Shown here one piece after another: positions 34,601-45,414 of a stretch of DNA of 64,000 nt. The translations under genes and the position numbers were made by a program. The notes beneath the pieces were generated by a model, which ran no database searches, was not told where the DNA came from, and saw only the letters and a list, made by a program, of their open reading frames with translations. Each line of letters opens with the position of its first letter. The first letter of the stretch is position 1. Origin of the DNA: Pseudomonas alkylphenolica (GTDB lineage Bacteria > Pseudomonadota > Gammaproteobacteria > Pseudomonadales > Pseudomonadaceae); contig NZ_QJRG01000044.1 of assembly GCF_004025535.1 (NCBI RefSeq), positions 62,001-126,000 of the forward strand. The letters run 5' to 3'.

Positions 34601-36049
34601 TCACTGGCCGACTTGCGCGGTACGTTGCGCAGTGGCGAAGTTGTTGCGTTTGCAGAGCGTGGCCTCGACCCTCTGGGTACCGCTTTGCGGTCCCTGAACC
34701 TCCAGTGCGAGCAGGGTTTGGCTAGCCCAGTCCTCGTCTTCGCGCAGCTGGAAGGCAAAACGGCCGTCGGTGTCGGAGGTTTCCGGTTTCTCGATCTTCA
34801 CGTCTTCGTGACGGCCATTGAGGTACCACAAGGTGGCCTGCAAAACCTTGACCGAGGTGTCTTCGAACTTGATGTCCAGCTGATGACGGCCGTTGACGAT
34901 GTCTTTGATCACGCCGCCCTTGCCGTTGACCATCAGTTCGTTTTTGCCGGGTTTCAGCGTGGCATTGGCTTTCATCAGCGCCGGCTTGCCTTCGCAACCG
35001 TTGTCGAGCAGGGCCAGCATCTGCCGCCAGATGGTTTCCTGGTCCAGGCGGTACAGCGGCGAGAATTCCCAGATAAGGATCTTCGGCGGGTGCTGCTGGA
35101 AGTCTTCGCTGCCCAGGTACTGGATCATCGAGCCTTCGAGGCCGCCGCCGGGGAAGGCAACGTTCAACACGTCGGCACCGATGTACTGCTCCAGGAAGCC
35201 GGAGAAGTTGTAGTTCTTGCCGCTGTGGCTGGTGCCGACCAGGGTGATCTGCGGGTTGCCGGAGTCGCCGAACAGGTCGTCGCTGCCACTTTCACCCTTG
35301 GGCTCGGTGGTGAACTGGTCCATGTACTGCACGGCGTAGCTGGTGCCGCAGAGCTGGCCGGCGACGTTGTGCAGGGTGCCGGTCTTGCCCATGCGCCCGG
35401 ACTTGTGGCTTTCGAATTCGCGCTTGGGGACGTCGGCGAAAGCTGGCATGTTGTGCACGGTGTCGGCGACGATTTTCGCCGCACGCTCGGCGCCGTAAGG
35501 CGTCCAGTGCTGGTCACCGCGGAAATAGAAATCCTTGCCCTGGTCGGCGGCGGCCAGTTGTTCGTTGGTCAGCGGCGACAGGTCGGGCACGTTGTAGCCC
35601 ATCTTGCCGAAGCGCTGGAGCATCGCCTTATAATTGTGCAGGGCCTTCTCGTAATTGAATGCGGCCTTGTCCGCCGGGTTGAGCATGTTGCGGTTCACCA
35701 GGCCACGGGTCGGCTGGTAGACCACCACCAGCTCGACGCCACGGGCCTTGAAGGCGTCGTGAATCTGCTGCAGGCGGCGGTAGCCGCTCGGGGTGGTATC
35801 GAACTCGGTGCGCAGGTCTTCGCGGGTACGGAACAGCCAGTCGCCCTGGGCTTGCACCAGGGTGGTGAAGTTCTGCTGGTAGCGCGTGGTGTAGCGGCTG
35901 GCATCGTGCGCTTCGGGGCACAGCTGGCAGCACGGCTCGGCACTGAAGCTGGGCGCCTGCACGGTATCGGCCGAGGCACCGGTGCTGATCGCCAGCAGGG
36001 CAGCGGCAAGGCCGGAAAGGGACAGCAGCTTGGTCAGTTGTGGTTGCAT
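34601..36049 (-). CDS. algX: Alginate acetyltransferase/scaffold AlgX
   Basis: 482 residues: signal peptide ending GASA, SGNH acetyltransferase domain with Asp/His in [11 protein letters not shown] and Ser in GTSHSGKN, and a C-terminal carbohydrate-binding module. Transfers acetyl to the polymer and stabilises the export complex. 13 bp after algG. Confidence 0.95.
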   Translation of the reverse strand: MQPQLTKLLSLSGLAAALLAISTGASADTVQAPSFSAEPCCQLCPEAHDASRYTTRYQQNFTTLVQAQGDWLFRTREDLRTEFDTTPSGYRRLQQIHDAFKARGVELVVVYQPTRGLVNRNMLNPADKAAFNYEKALHNYKAMLQRFGKMGYNVPDLSPLTNEQLAAADQGKDFYFRGDQHWTPYGAERAAKIVADTVHNMPAFADVPKREFESHKSGRMGKTGTLHNVAGQLCGTSYAVQYMDQFTTEPKGESGSDDLFGDSGNPQITLVGTSHSGKNYNFSGFLEQYIGADVLNVAFPGGGLEGSMIQYLGSEDFQQHPPKILIWEFSPLYRLDQETIWRQMLALLDNGCEGKPALMKANATLKPGKNELMVNGKGGVIKDIVNGRHQLDIKFEDTSVKVLQATLWYLNGRHEDVKIEKPETSDTDGRFAFQLREDEDWASQTLLALEVQGPQSGTQRVEATLCKRNNFATAQRTAQVGQ

Positions 36050-36062
36050 GGGATTGGCTTCC

Positions 36063-37628
36063 TCAGTCCAGCATTTCGGTCTGGCGTTCGACCGGGTCGA
36101 TCAGCACCGCTTTGCCCTGGCGTACCATCAGGTCGAGGATTTCGTCCTGACGGTCGCCCAGCACACCGGAAAAGCTGATGCCGTTGGCCTTGCTCGGTGC
36201 CAGCATCGAGACGCGGTACAGCTCCACGCTCAGGGGCGAGTCAATCGACAACGGGCCGCTGCCATTGGCCGCCAGTTCGCCGCCGACCACGATCAACGAG
36301 ACCTTGGTGTCGAACGGGTCGAGGGCGATGTCGCGGTCGGTGTCGGAGAGATCTTTGATGTGCCCGTAGACGCCCACCAGGCCGTTGGCCATGGCGACGT
36401 TCTCGTACAGGCGGATGTTGACGCTGTTGCGCACGCGAATGCCATGGCGACGGTTGTTGATCAGCTTGTTGCCCCAGATCAGATTGTCGCCGCTCTCGTA
36501 CAGGGTGATGCCGTCGGTGTGGTTGCGGTAGATCTCGTTGTAGGCAATCAGGTTGTTGACGCTGTTACGGTCGATCACTACCCCCGAGAGCTTGTTGTCG
36601 TAGCTCTTGTTGTTGATGATCCAGCTGTCGTTGACCTCACGGGAAACGATGATGCCGTGCTTCTTTTTTGTGCCGTACACGGTGTTGCCGGCAATGATCA
36701 GGCGGTGCGAACGGTCGTGGGGGTCGATGCCGTAGACGATGTTGTCGCGGTAGACGCTGTCCTTGACCACGAAGTCGCTGGTTTCGTAGCAGTAGAAGCC
36801 GTACCACATGTCGCTGAACTCGGAGCCGATGATCCAGCCGGTAGGTTCGGCGCGGCCCATCTGCTTGGCCATGTTCGGCGTGTACTGGGAAATGCTCACG
36901 CCATAGGACTTACTCTTGGCATAGCCGAAGCTGGCCATCTTGCTGTTGACGATGTAGGTCTCGGTGCCGCCCCAGGACAGCAGGAACGGACGAAATTCCT
37001 TGGGCGAGCGGAAGGTCGCCGGGCCGTTGTCTTTTTCGCGCCAGCCGGTCACCTGGGTGTCGGTGACGAATAGCTTGCCGTCGTTGACGATGAACGCGCC
37101 GCCCTCTTGGGACAGGCGCAGTTGCTTGACCTTGGCGTCGATCTCCAGCACGCCTTTTTTCCCGACCACGATTGGCAGCCGCGCGAGGAACACGCCCGGT
37201 GCGGTTTCGCTCAGGTACTGCTTGGGCACGTGCTTGCTCAGTTCGGTGAAGTCGACATGACCGTCATCGATGAAGATCGCTTGCGGGATGCCGTGCTGAC
37301 GTGCCACCCACTCGGCCATTTTGTTGTCGCCGCCGATGAACTCCTTGAGTGCATCTTCCTGCAGCATGCGCCGTACCGAGACTTTGCCCTTGTGCTGGCG
37401 CTCGATCTTCTTCTGCACCGCGTCTGCGGTGTAGCCGGTCAGGTCCGGTAAGGTCGGCGCCGGAATCTGCAGCGGTTCGATCGGTGCGCTGCTGACCGTA
37501 TAGGTCTTGGCCTGTTGCAGCCCCTTGGCGACAGGCACCGGCGCCTGGCCGTTGGCCAGGGCGATGCTGCTGGCCAGCAGCAGGGTGCCGGCCAGCAGGT
37601 GCTGCAGGGTGTTGGATTGAAGGCTCAT
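36063..37628 (-). CDS. algG: Mannuronan C5-epimerase AlgG
   Basis: 521 residues; signal peptide ending IALA, right-handed parallel beta-helix of NHTDGITLYESGDN-like repeats, and the catalytic DPHxxS motif as GIDPHDRSHRL near residue 300. Converts D-mannuronate to L-guluronate within the polymer in the periplasm. 18 bp after algE. Confidence 0.95.
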   Translation of the reverse strand: MSLQSNTLQHLLAGTLLLASSIALANGQAPVPVAKGLQQAKTYTVSSAPIEPLQIPAPTLPDLTGYTADAVQKKIERQHKGKVSVRRMLQEDALKEFIGGDNKMAEWVARQHGIPQAIFIDDGHVDFTELSKHVPKQYLSETAPGVFLARLPIVVGKKGVLEIDAKVKQLRLSQEGGAFIVNDGKLFVTDTQVTGWREKDNGPATFRSPKEFRPFLLSWGGTETYIVNSKMASFGYAKSKSYGVSISQYTPNMAKQMGRAEPTGWIIGSEFSDMWYGFYCYETSDFVVKDSVYRDNIVYGIDPHDRSHRLIIAGNTVYGTKKKHGIIVSREVNDSWIINNKSYDNKLSGVVIDRNSVNNLIAYNEIYRNHTDGITLYESGDNLIWGNKLINNRRHGIRVRNSVNIRLYENVAMANGLVGVYGHIKDLSDTDRDIALDPFDTKVSLIVVGGELAANGSGPLSIDSPLSVELYRVSMLAPSKANGISFSGVLGDRQDEILDLMVRQGKAVLIDPVERQTEMLD

Positions 37629-37646
37629 ATCAGTGCACTCCAGGCA

Positions 37647-39128
37647 TCAGAAGCGCCAGATCACGTCGACAAAGGCGCGGTGCATGTACGAGTCCGCTTC
37701 CTTGCCATAGGCATCGCCGGGCTTGAACACGCCACCGCGAAAGCGCACCAGCGCCGAAGGTTCGTCGATCGACTGGCTTAACGCGGCAGGCAGCAGGCCC
37801 TGCTTGAAGTACTTGGTGACCACCAGATCCATTTCCTGGCCAAGGTCTTTTTCACCCTGGATCAGCGGCCGGTTGATGCCGTTGTCCTCGACGACGGCGT
37901 TGATGCCGCTGCTGCCGATGTTCTGGTCACCGTCTACACGCCAGAACTTGTGGTAGATCAGGCTGGCGTCGTAGTCGTCGCGCAGTTGCCAGGAGGTGAA
38001 CAGAGTGGCGGCCTGGACGTTGCCCAGTTCGCCACGGAAGGCTTCGCCAAAGCGGTGTACCCGCGAGCGGGTGCCGGTGAAGTTGGAGCGGTTGCTCTCA
38101 AGACCGGTCTGCTCGTAGTTGCTTGAACCGTCGCTGCCACCGCCGCCACTGCCACGGGCATACGCAGCACCGACCTGCCAGTTGGGGTCAAGGCGCAGGC
38201 GAATGCCAAGGTCGGTGGCCCAGGCGTTGACGTCGCCACTCTGCTTGCCGGTGGCAACCTGTTCGCCGTTGACCGTGGTGGTGTTGAGGCTGTCGCGGTC
38301 ACCGGTGAGCCAGGTCACGCTGCCCCAGTAGTTGACGCGGTTCTGGTTGCGCCAGTTGTAGGCGTCGCTGTTGGCTTCGATGCCCAGCCAGGTGAGATCG
38401 CCGGTGCGGGTCTTGTCCAGTGCGTCGACGGTTTCGCCGGGGCTTTTCAGGTTTCCGTCGTCATGGGTGTGGTGGGCGCGCAGGCCAACCCAGTGGCCCG
38501 GCGTCCATTGTGTGGCGACATCACCGTAGATGTGCAGGCGGTCTTTGTCTTCCGGTGCCAGTTCGGTGAGGTCGGTGCGGTATTCGCTGAAACGCTCGGC
38601 CACACCGAGGTTGGCGCGCAGCAGGGTGGTGTCGAAGGTCCAGTTCAGCGCTTCGATGTTGGTGTCGCGCCACATGCCGTCGTCGTTGCGCAGGCGCTGA
38701 CGGCCGAAACGCAGCTGCTCGCCCGGGTAGGCGGTCAGGCCGCTGTAGCCGACCCAGAATTCGCGCAGGGCCAGGTAGCTTTTATCGGCTTCGCGGCCAT
38801 CGTCGCTGCGGTTCTCGGCTTCGGCTTCATCGCCGGACTGGCGCAGGGTATCGGTTTCGATGATGTCGGTGGCGGCTACCGCCTGGCCCATGGCAAAGGC
38901 GCTCCAGTTGCCACGCTCACCGTAGACCCAGGGGCGCAGGTCCAGACCCACGCCGTTGACGTCGCCGCCGGAGCGGGTACCGAGGTCGCGGTCGTCTTCG
39001 GACTGGCCGGTGATCTTCACGTCCAGGCCAAAGTTCTTCTCTGCGGTCATGGCCGCCAGGGTCGGGCACGACCAGAGCAGGGCGAAGCCCAGGCCTATGC
39101 CTGCTTTCATCCACGGGTTAAGAGTCAT
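37647..39128 (-). CDS. algE: Alginate export porin AlgE
   Basis: Outer-membrane beta-barrel of 493 residues: signal peptide ending PTLAA, alternating amphipathic strands throughout and a C-terminal Phe (DVIWRF) typical of OM insertion. Family structure is an 18-strand, electropositive secretion pore. Overlaps the algK stop by 4 bp. Confidence 0.95.
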   Translation of the reverse strand: MTLNPWMKAGIGLGFALLWSCPTLAAMTAEKNFGLDVKITGQSEDDRDLGTRSGGDVNGVGLDLRPWVYGERGNWSAFAMGQAVAATDIIETDTLRQSGDEAEAENRSDDGREADKSYLALREFWVGYSGLTAYPGEQLRFGRQRLRNDDGMWRDTNIEALNWTFDTTLLRANLGVAERFSEYRTDLTELAPEDKDRLHIYGDVATQWTPGHWVGLRAHHTHDDGNLKSPGETVDALDKTRTGDLTWLGIEANSDAYNWRNQNRVNYWGSVTWLTGDRDSLNTTTVNGEQVATGKQSGDVNAWATDLGIRLRLDPNWQVGAAYARGSGGGGSDGSSNYEQTGLESNRSNFTGTRSRVHRFGEAFRGELGNVQAATLFTSWQLRDDYDASLIYHKFWRVDGDQNIGSSGINAVVEDNGINRPLIQGEKDLGQEMDLVVTKYFKQGLLPAALSQSIDEPSALVRFRGGVFKPGDAYGKEADSYMHRAFVDVIWRF

Positions 39129-40555
39129 AGGGAATCCTCGCCTTCTACGGGTTCTTGCACGGCCTGCAGGGCCAGGGCGCCAACACCCTGGCCGATGGCG
39201 CCACGGGCCTGGCGCTCCTGTTGCAGCAGACGCTGGGCCTGTGGCCGTTGTGCGGGGGTGAGTTGCTGATCGAGCTGGGTCGCCAGGGCCTGCGATTGAT
39301 CGCTCGGGTTGGCTTGTGCCAGCTGGCTGAAGACCCAGGCGTTGACCGGGTCCTGGCGGATGCCATGGCCTTCGCTGAACAGCTGGGCGAGGGCGTAGTC
39401 GGCGCTGAGCTGGCCACCGCGAGCGGCAGTGAGCAGGTGGTCGACAGCTTTTTGCGGGTCGACCTTGCCCAGGTAACCGCGGCGGTACAGTTGCCCAAGG
39501 TAATAGTGGGCGCTGATCTCGCCAGCATTGGCGGCGCTGAGCAAATGGGTTTCGGCTTGCTGGGCATCAGCCGGTACGGTCTTGCCTTCGTAGTACAGGC
39601 GGCCGAGCAACAATTCGGCGCGCGGCTGTTCGGCGGCGCGGCCCTTGTCGATATAGGCCATCAAGGTGTCGGTATCGCCCAGCTCGGGGAAGTCGTAGAG
39701 CAGTTGCGCCAGGCTCACCCAGGACCCCGGGTTCACCGGTGCGACCTGCTCAAGCAGGACCTGTGCGGTTTTTTCGTCAGTCTGGCCCAGGGTACGGTCG
39801 GCCAGTACGCGCGCCACGCTGTCGACGCGGGTAGCCGGAATCGCGCCGCGTTGATAGGCGTTTTTCACTTGCTCGATCAACGCCGCCTGCTGTTCGGCCT
39901 GACCGCGCTTCTGGTAGACGGTGGCCAGTTCGACGTAGCAGATGTCGGTGGTATTGAGCGCCGCCTTGCAGATGCGCTCGACCTCGGCCAGGTGCTGGTC
40001 GTAGGTGTTCTGGGTGCGGTACAGCAGCACCTGGGCCAGGCCTGCTTCCGGGTAGCCGGCGGCGCGCCACTGGTCAATCTGCTGCTGGGCGTTGGTGTTC
40101 GGGAAGCTCTGCGGGTATTGCAGGTAGAGCATCGCCAGTGGAATCAGGGTATTGCCCTCGCCATTGGCGAAGGCTTTCTTGAGCAGGGTCTCGGCTTCCT
40201 GACGTTCGGCTTCGCTGGCGTCCGGTTTTGCCGCCAGCAGGCGACCCAGGCGGGCTTGGGCCCGGGGCGAAATATCGGCGGCGGCGCGGTAGGTGGCTTC
40301 CGCCTCCTTGAGTTTGGCCGGGTCGCGGGTTTCCACCTGGATATCGGCCAGCCCGACCTGGGCTTCGCTGTAACCGAGGTCGGCGAGCTGACGGTAGTTC
40401 TGTTCGGCCAAGGCGGTGTCGCCGCGTTTGAGCGCTTCGTTGGCCAGGCGCTGGTCAGGCAGGCCGGCACAACCGGCCAAGCCGATTGCCAGGGCCAGGC
40501 CGCACAGTGTCAGGCCTGGGAACTGTCGATTGGGGATTTGGACGTTCACCGGCAT
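39125..40555 (-). CDS. algK: Alginate OM lipoprotein AlgK (TPR/Sel1 repeats)
   Basis: 476 residues from ATG 40555, with lipobox LAGC at Cys28. Repeated helical pairs, e.g. [19 protein letters not shown] and [21 protein letters not shown], are Sel1/TPR-like. Helps place AlgE in the outer membrane and links it to the periplasmic complex. 7 bp after alg44. Confidence 0.94.
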   Translation of the reverse strand: MPVNVQIPNRQFPGLTLCGLALAIGLAGCAGLPDQRLANEALKRGDTALAEQNYRQLADLGYSEAQVGLADIQVETRDPAKLKEAEATYRAAADISPRAQARLGRLLAAKPDASEAERQEAETLLKKAFANGEGNTLIPLAMLYLQYPQSFPNTNAQQQIDQWRAAGYPEAGLAQVLLYRTQNTYDQHLAEVERICKAALNTTDICYVELATVYQKRGQAEQQAALIEQVKNAYQRGAIPATRVDSVARVLADRTLGQTDEKTAQVLLEQVAPVNPGSWVSLAQLLYDFPELGDTDTLMAYIDKGRAAEQPRAELLLGRLYYEGKTVPADAQQAETHLLSAANAGEISAHYYLGQLYRRGYLGKVDPQKAVDHLLTAARGGQLSADYALAQLFSEGHGIRQDPVNAWVFSQLAQANPSDQSQALATQLDQQLTPAQRPQAQRLLQQERQARGAIGQGVGALALQAVQEPVEGEDSL

Positions 40556-40562
40556 CTCTCCC

Positions 40563-41729
40563 TTAGAGCCCACGGGCCACGGCTTTGTCGATCAGCCAGT
40601 CCAGCGACGGGCCACGGTTGCTGTCGACCGCGACGGGGCGACCGGCCAGTTCGCTTGGCAGCGACTCGTCGGGTTTGATCTGCACGCGGATGTCCGAGGA
40701 CAGGTCGTCGCTGTTCAGGCTGGCGCTGTTGACGATCTGGCCGCTGCGCGCCTGGTCTTCGCCGGCCACGGTGAAGTGCACGCGGGCGCCGGGCTGGACG
40801 TCGTCGAACTGGCGATAGCTGAAGCGGGCTTCGATGGTCGGGCTGGTGGTGCGCGGAATCAGCTGGAAAATCACCTGGCCTTTGCTCGCGTATTGGCCGT
40901 CATCCACCAACTGGCGGGCAACCACGCAATCGCAAGGGCTGGTCAGGGTGCCGCTCAGTTGTTTGCCGAACAGCTCTTCGACTTTGGCCGGTTCCAGTTG
41001 CTGGTCATCCAGATGGCCTTTGAGCATGTCCAGCATGCTGGTGCTGAACGAGGCCAGCGGCGCGCCTTTGACGATTTGCCCGCCGCTTTCGACCAGGCTC
41101 TGCACGGTGCCGTCGCGCGGCATGGTGACGTTGGTGGTGGGCACACTGACCACGCCGGCCTGGGCATGGCTGACGAAATACAGGCCGTACACCGATTTGG
41201 CGATAAAGCCGAAAGCGGCGACGCCGACGACGAACACGCCAAGGCTGAAGGTCACCGCACGCAGGCGGCCAAAGGCGCTCATGCCGCCGTTTGTGTCTTT
41301 CTGCTTGCGCGCCTTGGTGAAGTTGTCGCGTTGCAGAGTGCTGAGCACGTCGCCCACGGTAATCAGCTCGCCTGACAGGTGCGAGGTGATGATGTGACGC
41401 AGGGTGGCGATGTCACGCGGTTCAAGGTTCTGGAACTGCACGCCGGTACGGCCACTGGACGGGTCGAAGGAACGCACCTGGAACTCGATGTCCATGGCCA
41501 GGCCGAGTTTGTCGACGTTGAACTGCAGGCGTCCGCGCAGCACCTCGCCGACTTTGAGCGGGTGCTTGGCATGGAAACTCAGGCCGCCGGCAGACAGGTC
41601 GTCGACCTTTACTTCCAGGGTTTCCCGATTGCCACCCAGGTAGCGCAGCTTGGCCGGGATGCGCACCCGGGCGTGCTGGCGCTGGGCTTCGGACTCATGC
41701 ACGACATTGACGTTCACGGCGGTATTCAT
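40563..41729 (-). CDS. alg44: Alginate polymerase co-factor Alg44 (PilZ c-di-GMP receptor)
   Basis: 388 residues from ATG 41729 (the ORF extends upstream into the gap). N-terminal cytosolic PilZ domain with the c-di-GMP motifs RQHAR and DDLSAGG, a membrane helix near 165-185 (AVTFSLGVFVVGVAAFGFIA), then an HlyD-like periplasmic domain. Both PilZ motifs are intact, so c-di-GMP control of polymerisation is expected. Confidence 0.95.
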   Translation of the reverse strand: MNTAVNVNVVHESEAQRQHARVRIPAKLRYLGGNRETLEVKVDDLSAGGLSFHAKHPLKVGEVLRGRLQFNVDKLGLAMDIEFQVRSFDPSSGRTGVQFQNLEPRDIATLRHIITSHLSGELITVGDVLSTLQRDNFTKARKQKDTNGGMSAFGRLRAVTFSLGVFVVGVAAFGFIAKSVYGLYFVSHAQAGVVSVPTTNVTMPRDGTVQSLVESGGQIVKGAPLASFSTSMLDMLKGHLDDQQLEPAKVEELFGKQLSGTLTSPCDCVVARQLVDDGQYASKGQVIFQLIPRTTSPTIEARFSYRQFDDVQPGARVHFTVAGEDQARSGQIVNSASLNSDDLSSDIRVQIKPDESLPSELAGRPVAVDSNRGPSLDWLIDKAVARGL

Positions 41730-41766
41730 GGCGATTTGTTCCTGTTTAATCCGATCGGGTTCCGGC

Positions 41767-43257
41767 TCACACGACCATGAACAGCACAGCAATGAAGATG
41801 CTGGCTGCCGAGAAGGTCATGGTCCGGGAGGACCAGGTGTTGAACCATTGTTGAAAGCTGGCGAGGTCGCGTTTGAGTGCAGTGGGCTGGCGGGTCCAGG
41901 ACTGCTTGTCGAGGCGGAAGAACACGTAGATCTTCATGATTGCGCCGACGATCTGGTTGTAATAAAGAATCAGCGGGTAGGCCGGGCCGATGGCGTGGCC
42001 CGAACACAGCAGCATGATGGTCAGGATCAGGCGGGTGATGCCGATCCACAGCAGGTACACCAGCAGGAACGCCGGGCCGAACTTGAGGCTGGCGATGACG
42101 GCAACAGTCAGGCCCAGCAGGCTGGTCCACATCGACACGCGCTGGTCGAACAGCACCACGCTGGTGAACAGCCCCAGGCGACGGATACCCAGGCCCAGTG
42201 CGCGGGAGTTCTGGCGCAGGTTGTTGCCGTACCAGCGGTACATCAACTTGCGACTGGCCTTGATAAAGCTTTTTTCCGGCGGGTGTTCGACCGTGTTGAT
42301 CGCCGCATCCGGCACGTAGAACGTGTCATAGCCCAGGCGCATGAGGCTGAACCAGCTGGACTTGTCATCACCGGTGAGGAACTTGAAGCGCCCCAGGCGC
42401 CAGTGTTGCAGCGAGTCGTTCTCGACGTCGGCGATGAACTCGGGGTTGGTCACTACTGCGGCGCGAAACACCGACATACGCCCGGTCATGGTCAGCACGC
42501 GTTTGGACAGGGCCATGGAGCACATGTTGATGTGGCGCTGGGCGAAACGCAGCTTGTGCCACTCGCTCATGATGTAGCCGCCGCGCACTTCGCAGAACTC
42601 GTTGGTGGTCAGGCCGCCGACATTGCCGAACAGCTTGAACCAGGGCACGGTCTTGCGTACCACACCGTCGCCGAGCACGGTGTCGCCGTCGATCACGGCC
42701 ACCACCGCGTTTTCATCCGGCAGGTGGCGGGAGATGGCGCGGAAACCATACGCCAAGCCATCACGTTTGCCGGTACCGGCGATCCGCACGAAATCCAGGG
42801 TGACGCGATCAGGCGGATTGAATTTTTCCCAAAGGCTTTTCACCAGCAGCTCGTCGGACATTTCCACCAGCGAGCAGACCACAGTGGTCGGGTAGCCGCA
42901 GGCAATCGCCTCGCGGATCACCGAGCTGTAGACCTGGGCTGTGGTCAGGGCATCGATGCGAAAGCTGGTCACCATCAGGTAGACGTGCGAGGGATCTGCG
43001 GCGCTGCCCAGCTTGCGCACTTTGCGCCGCAGCATCGGGTAGACCACGTAGAGAAACAGCATGCCGCGCACAAAGTGCGTGGCACCCATGGAATAGCGCC
43101 AGATACCGACGGCACCGACGAGGAAGATGAAGTCCTTCGATTCGGGGTCGAAAATGGAGTTGGGCAAGGCCAGGGCGATCAACATGAGCAGGCTCACGTA
43201 GAACAGCCAACCGGCGACCTGTAGCAGGCCGTGCTTGAGCCTTTGCATGTTCTGCAT
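41767..43257 (-). CDS. alg8: Alginate polymerase Alg8 (GT2)
   Basis: 496-residue inner-membrane glycosyltransferase that polymerises GDP-mannuronate. Two N-terminal helices, cytosolic GT2 domain with the DxD motif in [10 protein letters not shown], acceptor-side acidic residue in [18 protein letters not shown], and C-terminal helices. 64 bp after algD, a gap that holds a strong hairpin. Confidence 0.95.
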   Translation of the reverse strand: MQNMQRLKHGLLQVAGWLFYVSLLMLIALALPNSIFDPESKDFIFLVGAVGIWRYSMGATHFVRGMLFLYVVYPMLRRKVRKLGSAADPSHVYLMVTSFRIDALTTAQVYSSVIREAIACGYPTTVVCSLVEMSDELLVKSLWEKFNPPDRVTLDFVRIAGTGKRDGLAYGFRAISRHLPDENAVVAVIDGDTVLGDGVVRKTVPWFKLFGNVGGLTTNEFCEVRGGYIMSEWHKLRFAQRHINMCSMALSKRVLTMTGRMSVFRAAVVTNPEFIADVENDSLQHWRLGRFKFLTGDDKSSWFSLMRLGYDTFYVPDAAINTVEHPPEKSFIKASRKLMYRWYGNNLRQNSRALGLGIRRLGLFTSVVLFDQRVSMWTSLLGLTVAVIASLKFGPAFLLVYLLWIGITRLILTIMLLCSGHAIGPAYPLILYYNQIVGAIMKIYVFFRLDKQSWTRQPTALKRDLASFQQWFNTWSSRTMTFSAASIFIAVLFMVV

Positions 43258-43284
43258 CCGTATCCAGTGAGGGAAGAAGGGTGT

Positions 43285-43310
43285 TGCCCGGGGCCCTGGG
43301 GCCCCGGGCA
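43285..43310. repeat. Perfect GC hairpin between algD and alg8
   Basis: TGCCCGGGGCCC and its exact complement GGGCCCCGGGCA around a 2-nt loop. The stem is almost pure GC. No T-run follows on the minus strand, so it is not an ordinary terminator; it could pause RNA polymerase or block 3' decay and so set algD above the downstream genes. Confidence 0.85.
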
Positions 43311-43321
43311 GCCTGCCGGGA

Positions 43322-44638
43322 TTACCAGCAGATGCCTTCGGTGCGGCTGGTGGGGGAGGTGGATTTGCTCATGAAGCCGACCAGGTCGATGACCTGTTTG
43401 CCTTCTGGCGCCTGTTGCGCCAGGGCGCGGAACTTCTCGTCACGGTTACCCAGTACGATCACGTCGGCCTGGTTGATGACCTGCTCGAAGTCGGCGTTGA
43501 GCAGCGACGACACGTGAGGGATCTTCGACTCGATGTAGTCTTTGTTCGCACCGTGGACACGGGCGTACTCGACGTTGCTGTCGTAGATGTTCAGGTCGTA
43601 GCCTTTGCCGATCAGGCGTTCGGCCAGTTCGACCAGCGGGCTTTCACGCAGGTCGTCGGTACCGGCCTTGAAACTCAGACCGAGCAGGGCGACCTTGCGT
43701 TTGTCGTGGCTCTCGATGATGTCAAAGGCGTTCTGAACCTGGGACTCGTTACTGGTCATCAGCGAGTTGAGCAGCGGGGCCTTCACATCGAGGCTGCTGG
43801 CGCGGTAGGTAAGGGCACGCACGTCCTTGGGCAGGCACGAGCCGCCGAAGGCAAAGCCCGGGCGCATGTAGTACTGCGACAGGTTCAGGGTCTTGTCCTG
43901 GCAGACCACGTCCATCACTTCGCGGCCATCGACGCCGACGGCCTTGGCGATGTTGCCGATCTCGTTAGCGAAGGTGACCTTGGCCGCGTGCCAGACGTTG
44001 CAGGTGTACTTGATCATCTCGGCGACTTCGATGTCCTTGCGGATGATCGGCGCATCGAGTTCTTCGTACAGCGACTGCAGGACATCGCCACTGGCCGAAT
44101 CCAGTTCGCCAATCACCGTCATGGGTGGCTGGTCGTAGTCCTTGATCGCGGTACTTTCACGCAGGAATTCCGGGTTGACTGCAACGCCGAAGTCGACGCC
44201 GGCTTTTTTCCCCGAGCAGTCTTCCAGGATCGGGATCACCACGTTCTTGACGGTACCTGGCAGTACGGTACTGCGTACCACGATGGTGTGGCGGCTGGCT
44301 TTTTCGCGCAGGACAAAACCGATTTCGCGGCACACCGATTCGATGTATTCCAGGCCCAGGTCGCCGTTCTTCTTGCTCGGCGTACCGACGCAGATCATCG
44401 ACAGGTCGCTGTCGCGAATGGCGGCGGCAAAGTCGGTGGTGCCACGCAGGCGGCCGTTGTCGATGCCCTGTTGCAAGAGTGCTTCAAGCCCGGGTTCGAC
44501 AATTGGCGATTTGCCCTGGTTGATCAGGTCGATCTTGGTCTTGGAAACATCCACGCCAATCACTTCATGACCCCGTGCGGACAGGCAGCCAGCACAGACT
44601 GCACCCACATAACCCAAACCAAAGATGCTGATACGCAT
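43322..44638 (-). CDS. algD: GDP-mannose 6-dehydrogenase
   Basis: 438 residues from ATG 44638. Commits GDP-mannose to alginate by a double oxidation to GDP-mannuronate. N-terminal NAD fold [18 protein letters not shown], catalytic cysteine in [11 protein letters not shown] near 268, C-terminal UDP/GDP-sugar domain. First gene of the operon behind a long leader. Intact. Confidence 0.97.
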   Translation of the reverse strand: MRISIFGLGYVGAVCAGCLSARGHEVIGVDVSKTKIDLINQGKSPIVEPGLEALLQQGIDNGRLRGTTDFAAAIRDSDLSMICVGTPSKKNGDLGLEYIESVCREIGFVLREKASRHTIVVRSTVLPGTVKNVVIPILEDCSGKKAGVDFGVAVNPEFLRESTAIKDYDQPPMTVIGELDSASGDVLQSLYEELDAPIIRKDIEVAEMIKYTCNVWHAAKVTFANEIGNIAKAVGVDGREVMDVVCQDKTLNLSQYYMRPGFAFGGSCLPKDVRALTYRASSLDVKAPLLNSLMTSNESQVQNAFDIIESHDKRKVALLGLSFKAGTDDLRESPLVELAERLIGKGYDLNIYDSNVEYARVHGANKDYIESKIPHVSSLLNADFEQVINQADVIVLGNRDEKFRALAQQAPEGKQVIDLVGFMSKSTSPTSRTEGICW

Positions 44639-45075
44639 CGCTATCACCTCATGTGTTTATCATGCCGGCTCAACTAGCAGAGCCAGACCGGATTGATTAA
44701 CCAGCAATTTTCGGGCGAACGGAGTTGTGGCAAAAAGATGTCACTTCACCGTGCGCAGGCATATAAATATGGAGTGCAAAATAATCTGCACTCAAAGTTG
44801 GCAGCCAATGGCCAAAAATTATGGACGTGCCCTTAAATGCAGCCGTCTTTATTGCAGAACGGTTCGCCGATACTGCAGTGCTTGCTCTTTCAACTGGATA
44901 AAAATCCTTTGAAATCAACCACTAGGACGATTTATTAGGGCGCGGATCTCCTGAGTTTAACGGGGCGTCAATATATGGCGCTCTCGTTGTATGGGTTGTT
45001 CTGCACACAGCTTGTGCATTGCCAACTGTGTTGTAGGTCATCTCTCACACGGGGCTCGAGAATCGTTACGGGTGG
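44639..45075 (-). other. Long untranslated leader of algD
   Basis: About 430 bp separate the predicted algD transcription start from the ATG. P. aeruginosa algD likewise has a long leader (roughly 370 nt). The stretch is AT-richer than the genes around it and contains an AlgR-like site at 44714-44722 (CCGTTCGCC on the minus strand, 8 of 9 to CCGTTCGTC). Short ORFs in it have no credible start. Confidence 0.55.
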
Positions 45076-45103
45076 TATGAGCGATGGCTGAGGGGATAAG
45101 TTC
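45076..45103 (-). promoter_or_regulatory. AlgU (sigma-22)-type promoter of the alginate operon
   Basis: On the minus strand GAACTT (45103-45098), 17 nt, then TCATA (45080-45076). The -35 is the exact AlgU/RpoE consensus and the -10 keeps TC-x2-A with acceptable spacing. Location well upstream of algD matches the known operon. Confidence 0.7.
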
Positions 45104-45203
45104 CGAGGGCGGTTCATGCAACGTGAAAGATTTTTAAATATTTTTTCAAGTGCCATTACTTCCACTTTGATGGCACTGGGTAGTTTCACCCCTGTATATA
45201 AAG

Positions 45204-45279
45204 GACGAACTCGGGGAGGGATGTTTTTGTGCCAGTATCGAAAAAATTTTTACGAAATTCGTCAAAAAATTACGAACGG
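45204..45279 (-). promoter_or_regulatory. Candidate AlgR sites upstream of the algD promoter
   Basis: Minus-strand CCGTTCGTA at 45279-45271 (8 of 9 to the AlgR core CCGTTCGTC) and GAGTTCGTC at 45212-45204 (7 of 9), about 135-205 bp upstream of the predicted start. AlgR binds far and near sites at algD in P. aeruginosa. Short motifs, so moderate support only. Confidence 0.45.
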
Positions 45280-45355
45280 GCTTATGACGATTGGCGATAA
45301 AAGAGGGGGTGATGTTTTGTTGACGTCAGATTTACGTCGATTGTGAGGCAAAACA

Positions 45356-45402
45356 GCAGGTGCGGATTTACCGGTCCGAGGTCCCGGTGAATCCGCTCCT
45401 GC
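45356..45402. repeat. REP-type hairpin between yaaA and the algD upstream region
   Basis: Arms 45356-45374 and 45384-45402 pair at 17 of 19 positions around a 9-nt loop (first arm GCAGGTGCGGATTTACCGG). It lies 12 bp past the yaaA stop. Confidence 0.75.
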
Positions 45403-45414
45403 AATCGGTTCGAC

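Noticed and set aside
44697..45346. Small ORFs of 60-76 codons between algD and yaaA
   Set aside because: No credible start sites, no family resemblance, and they overlap the predicted promoter and leader of the alginate operon.
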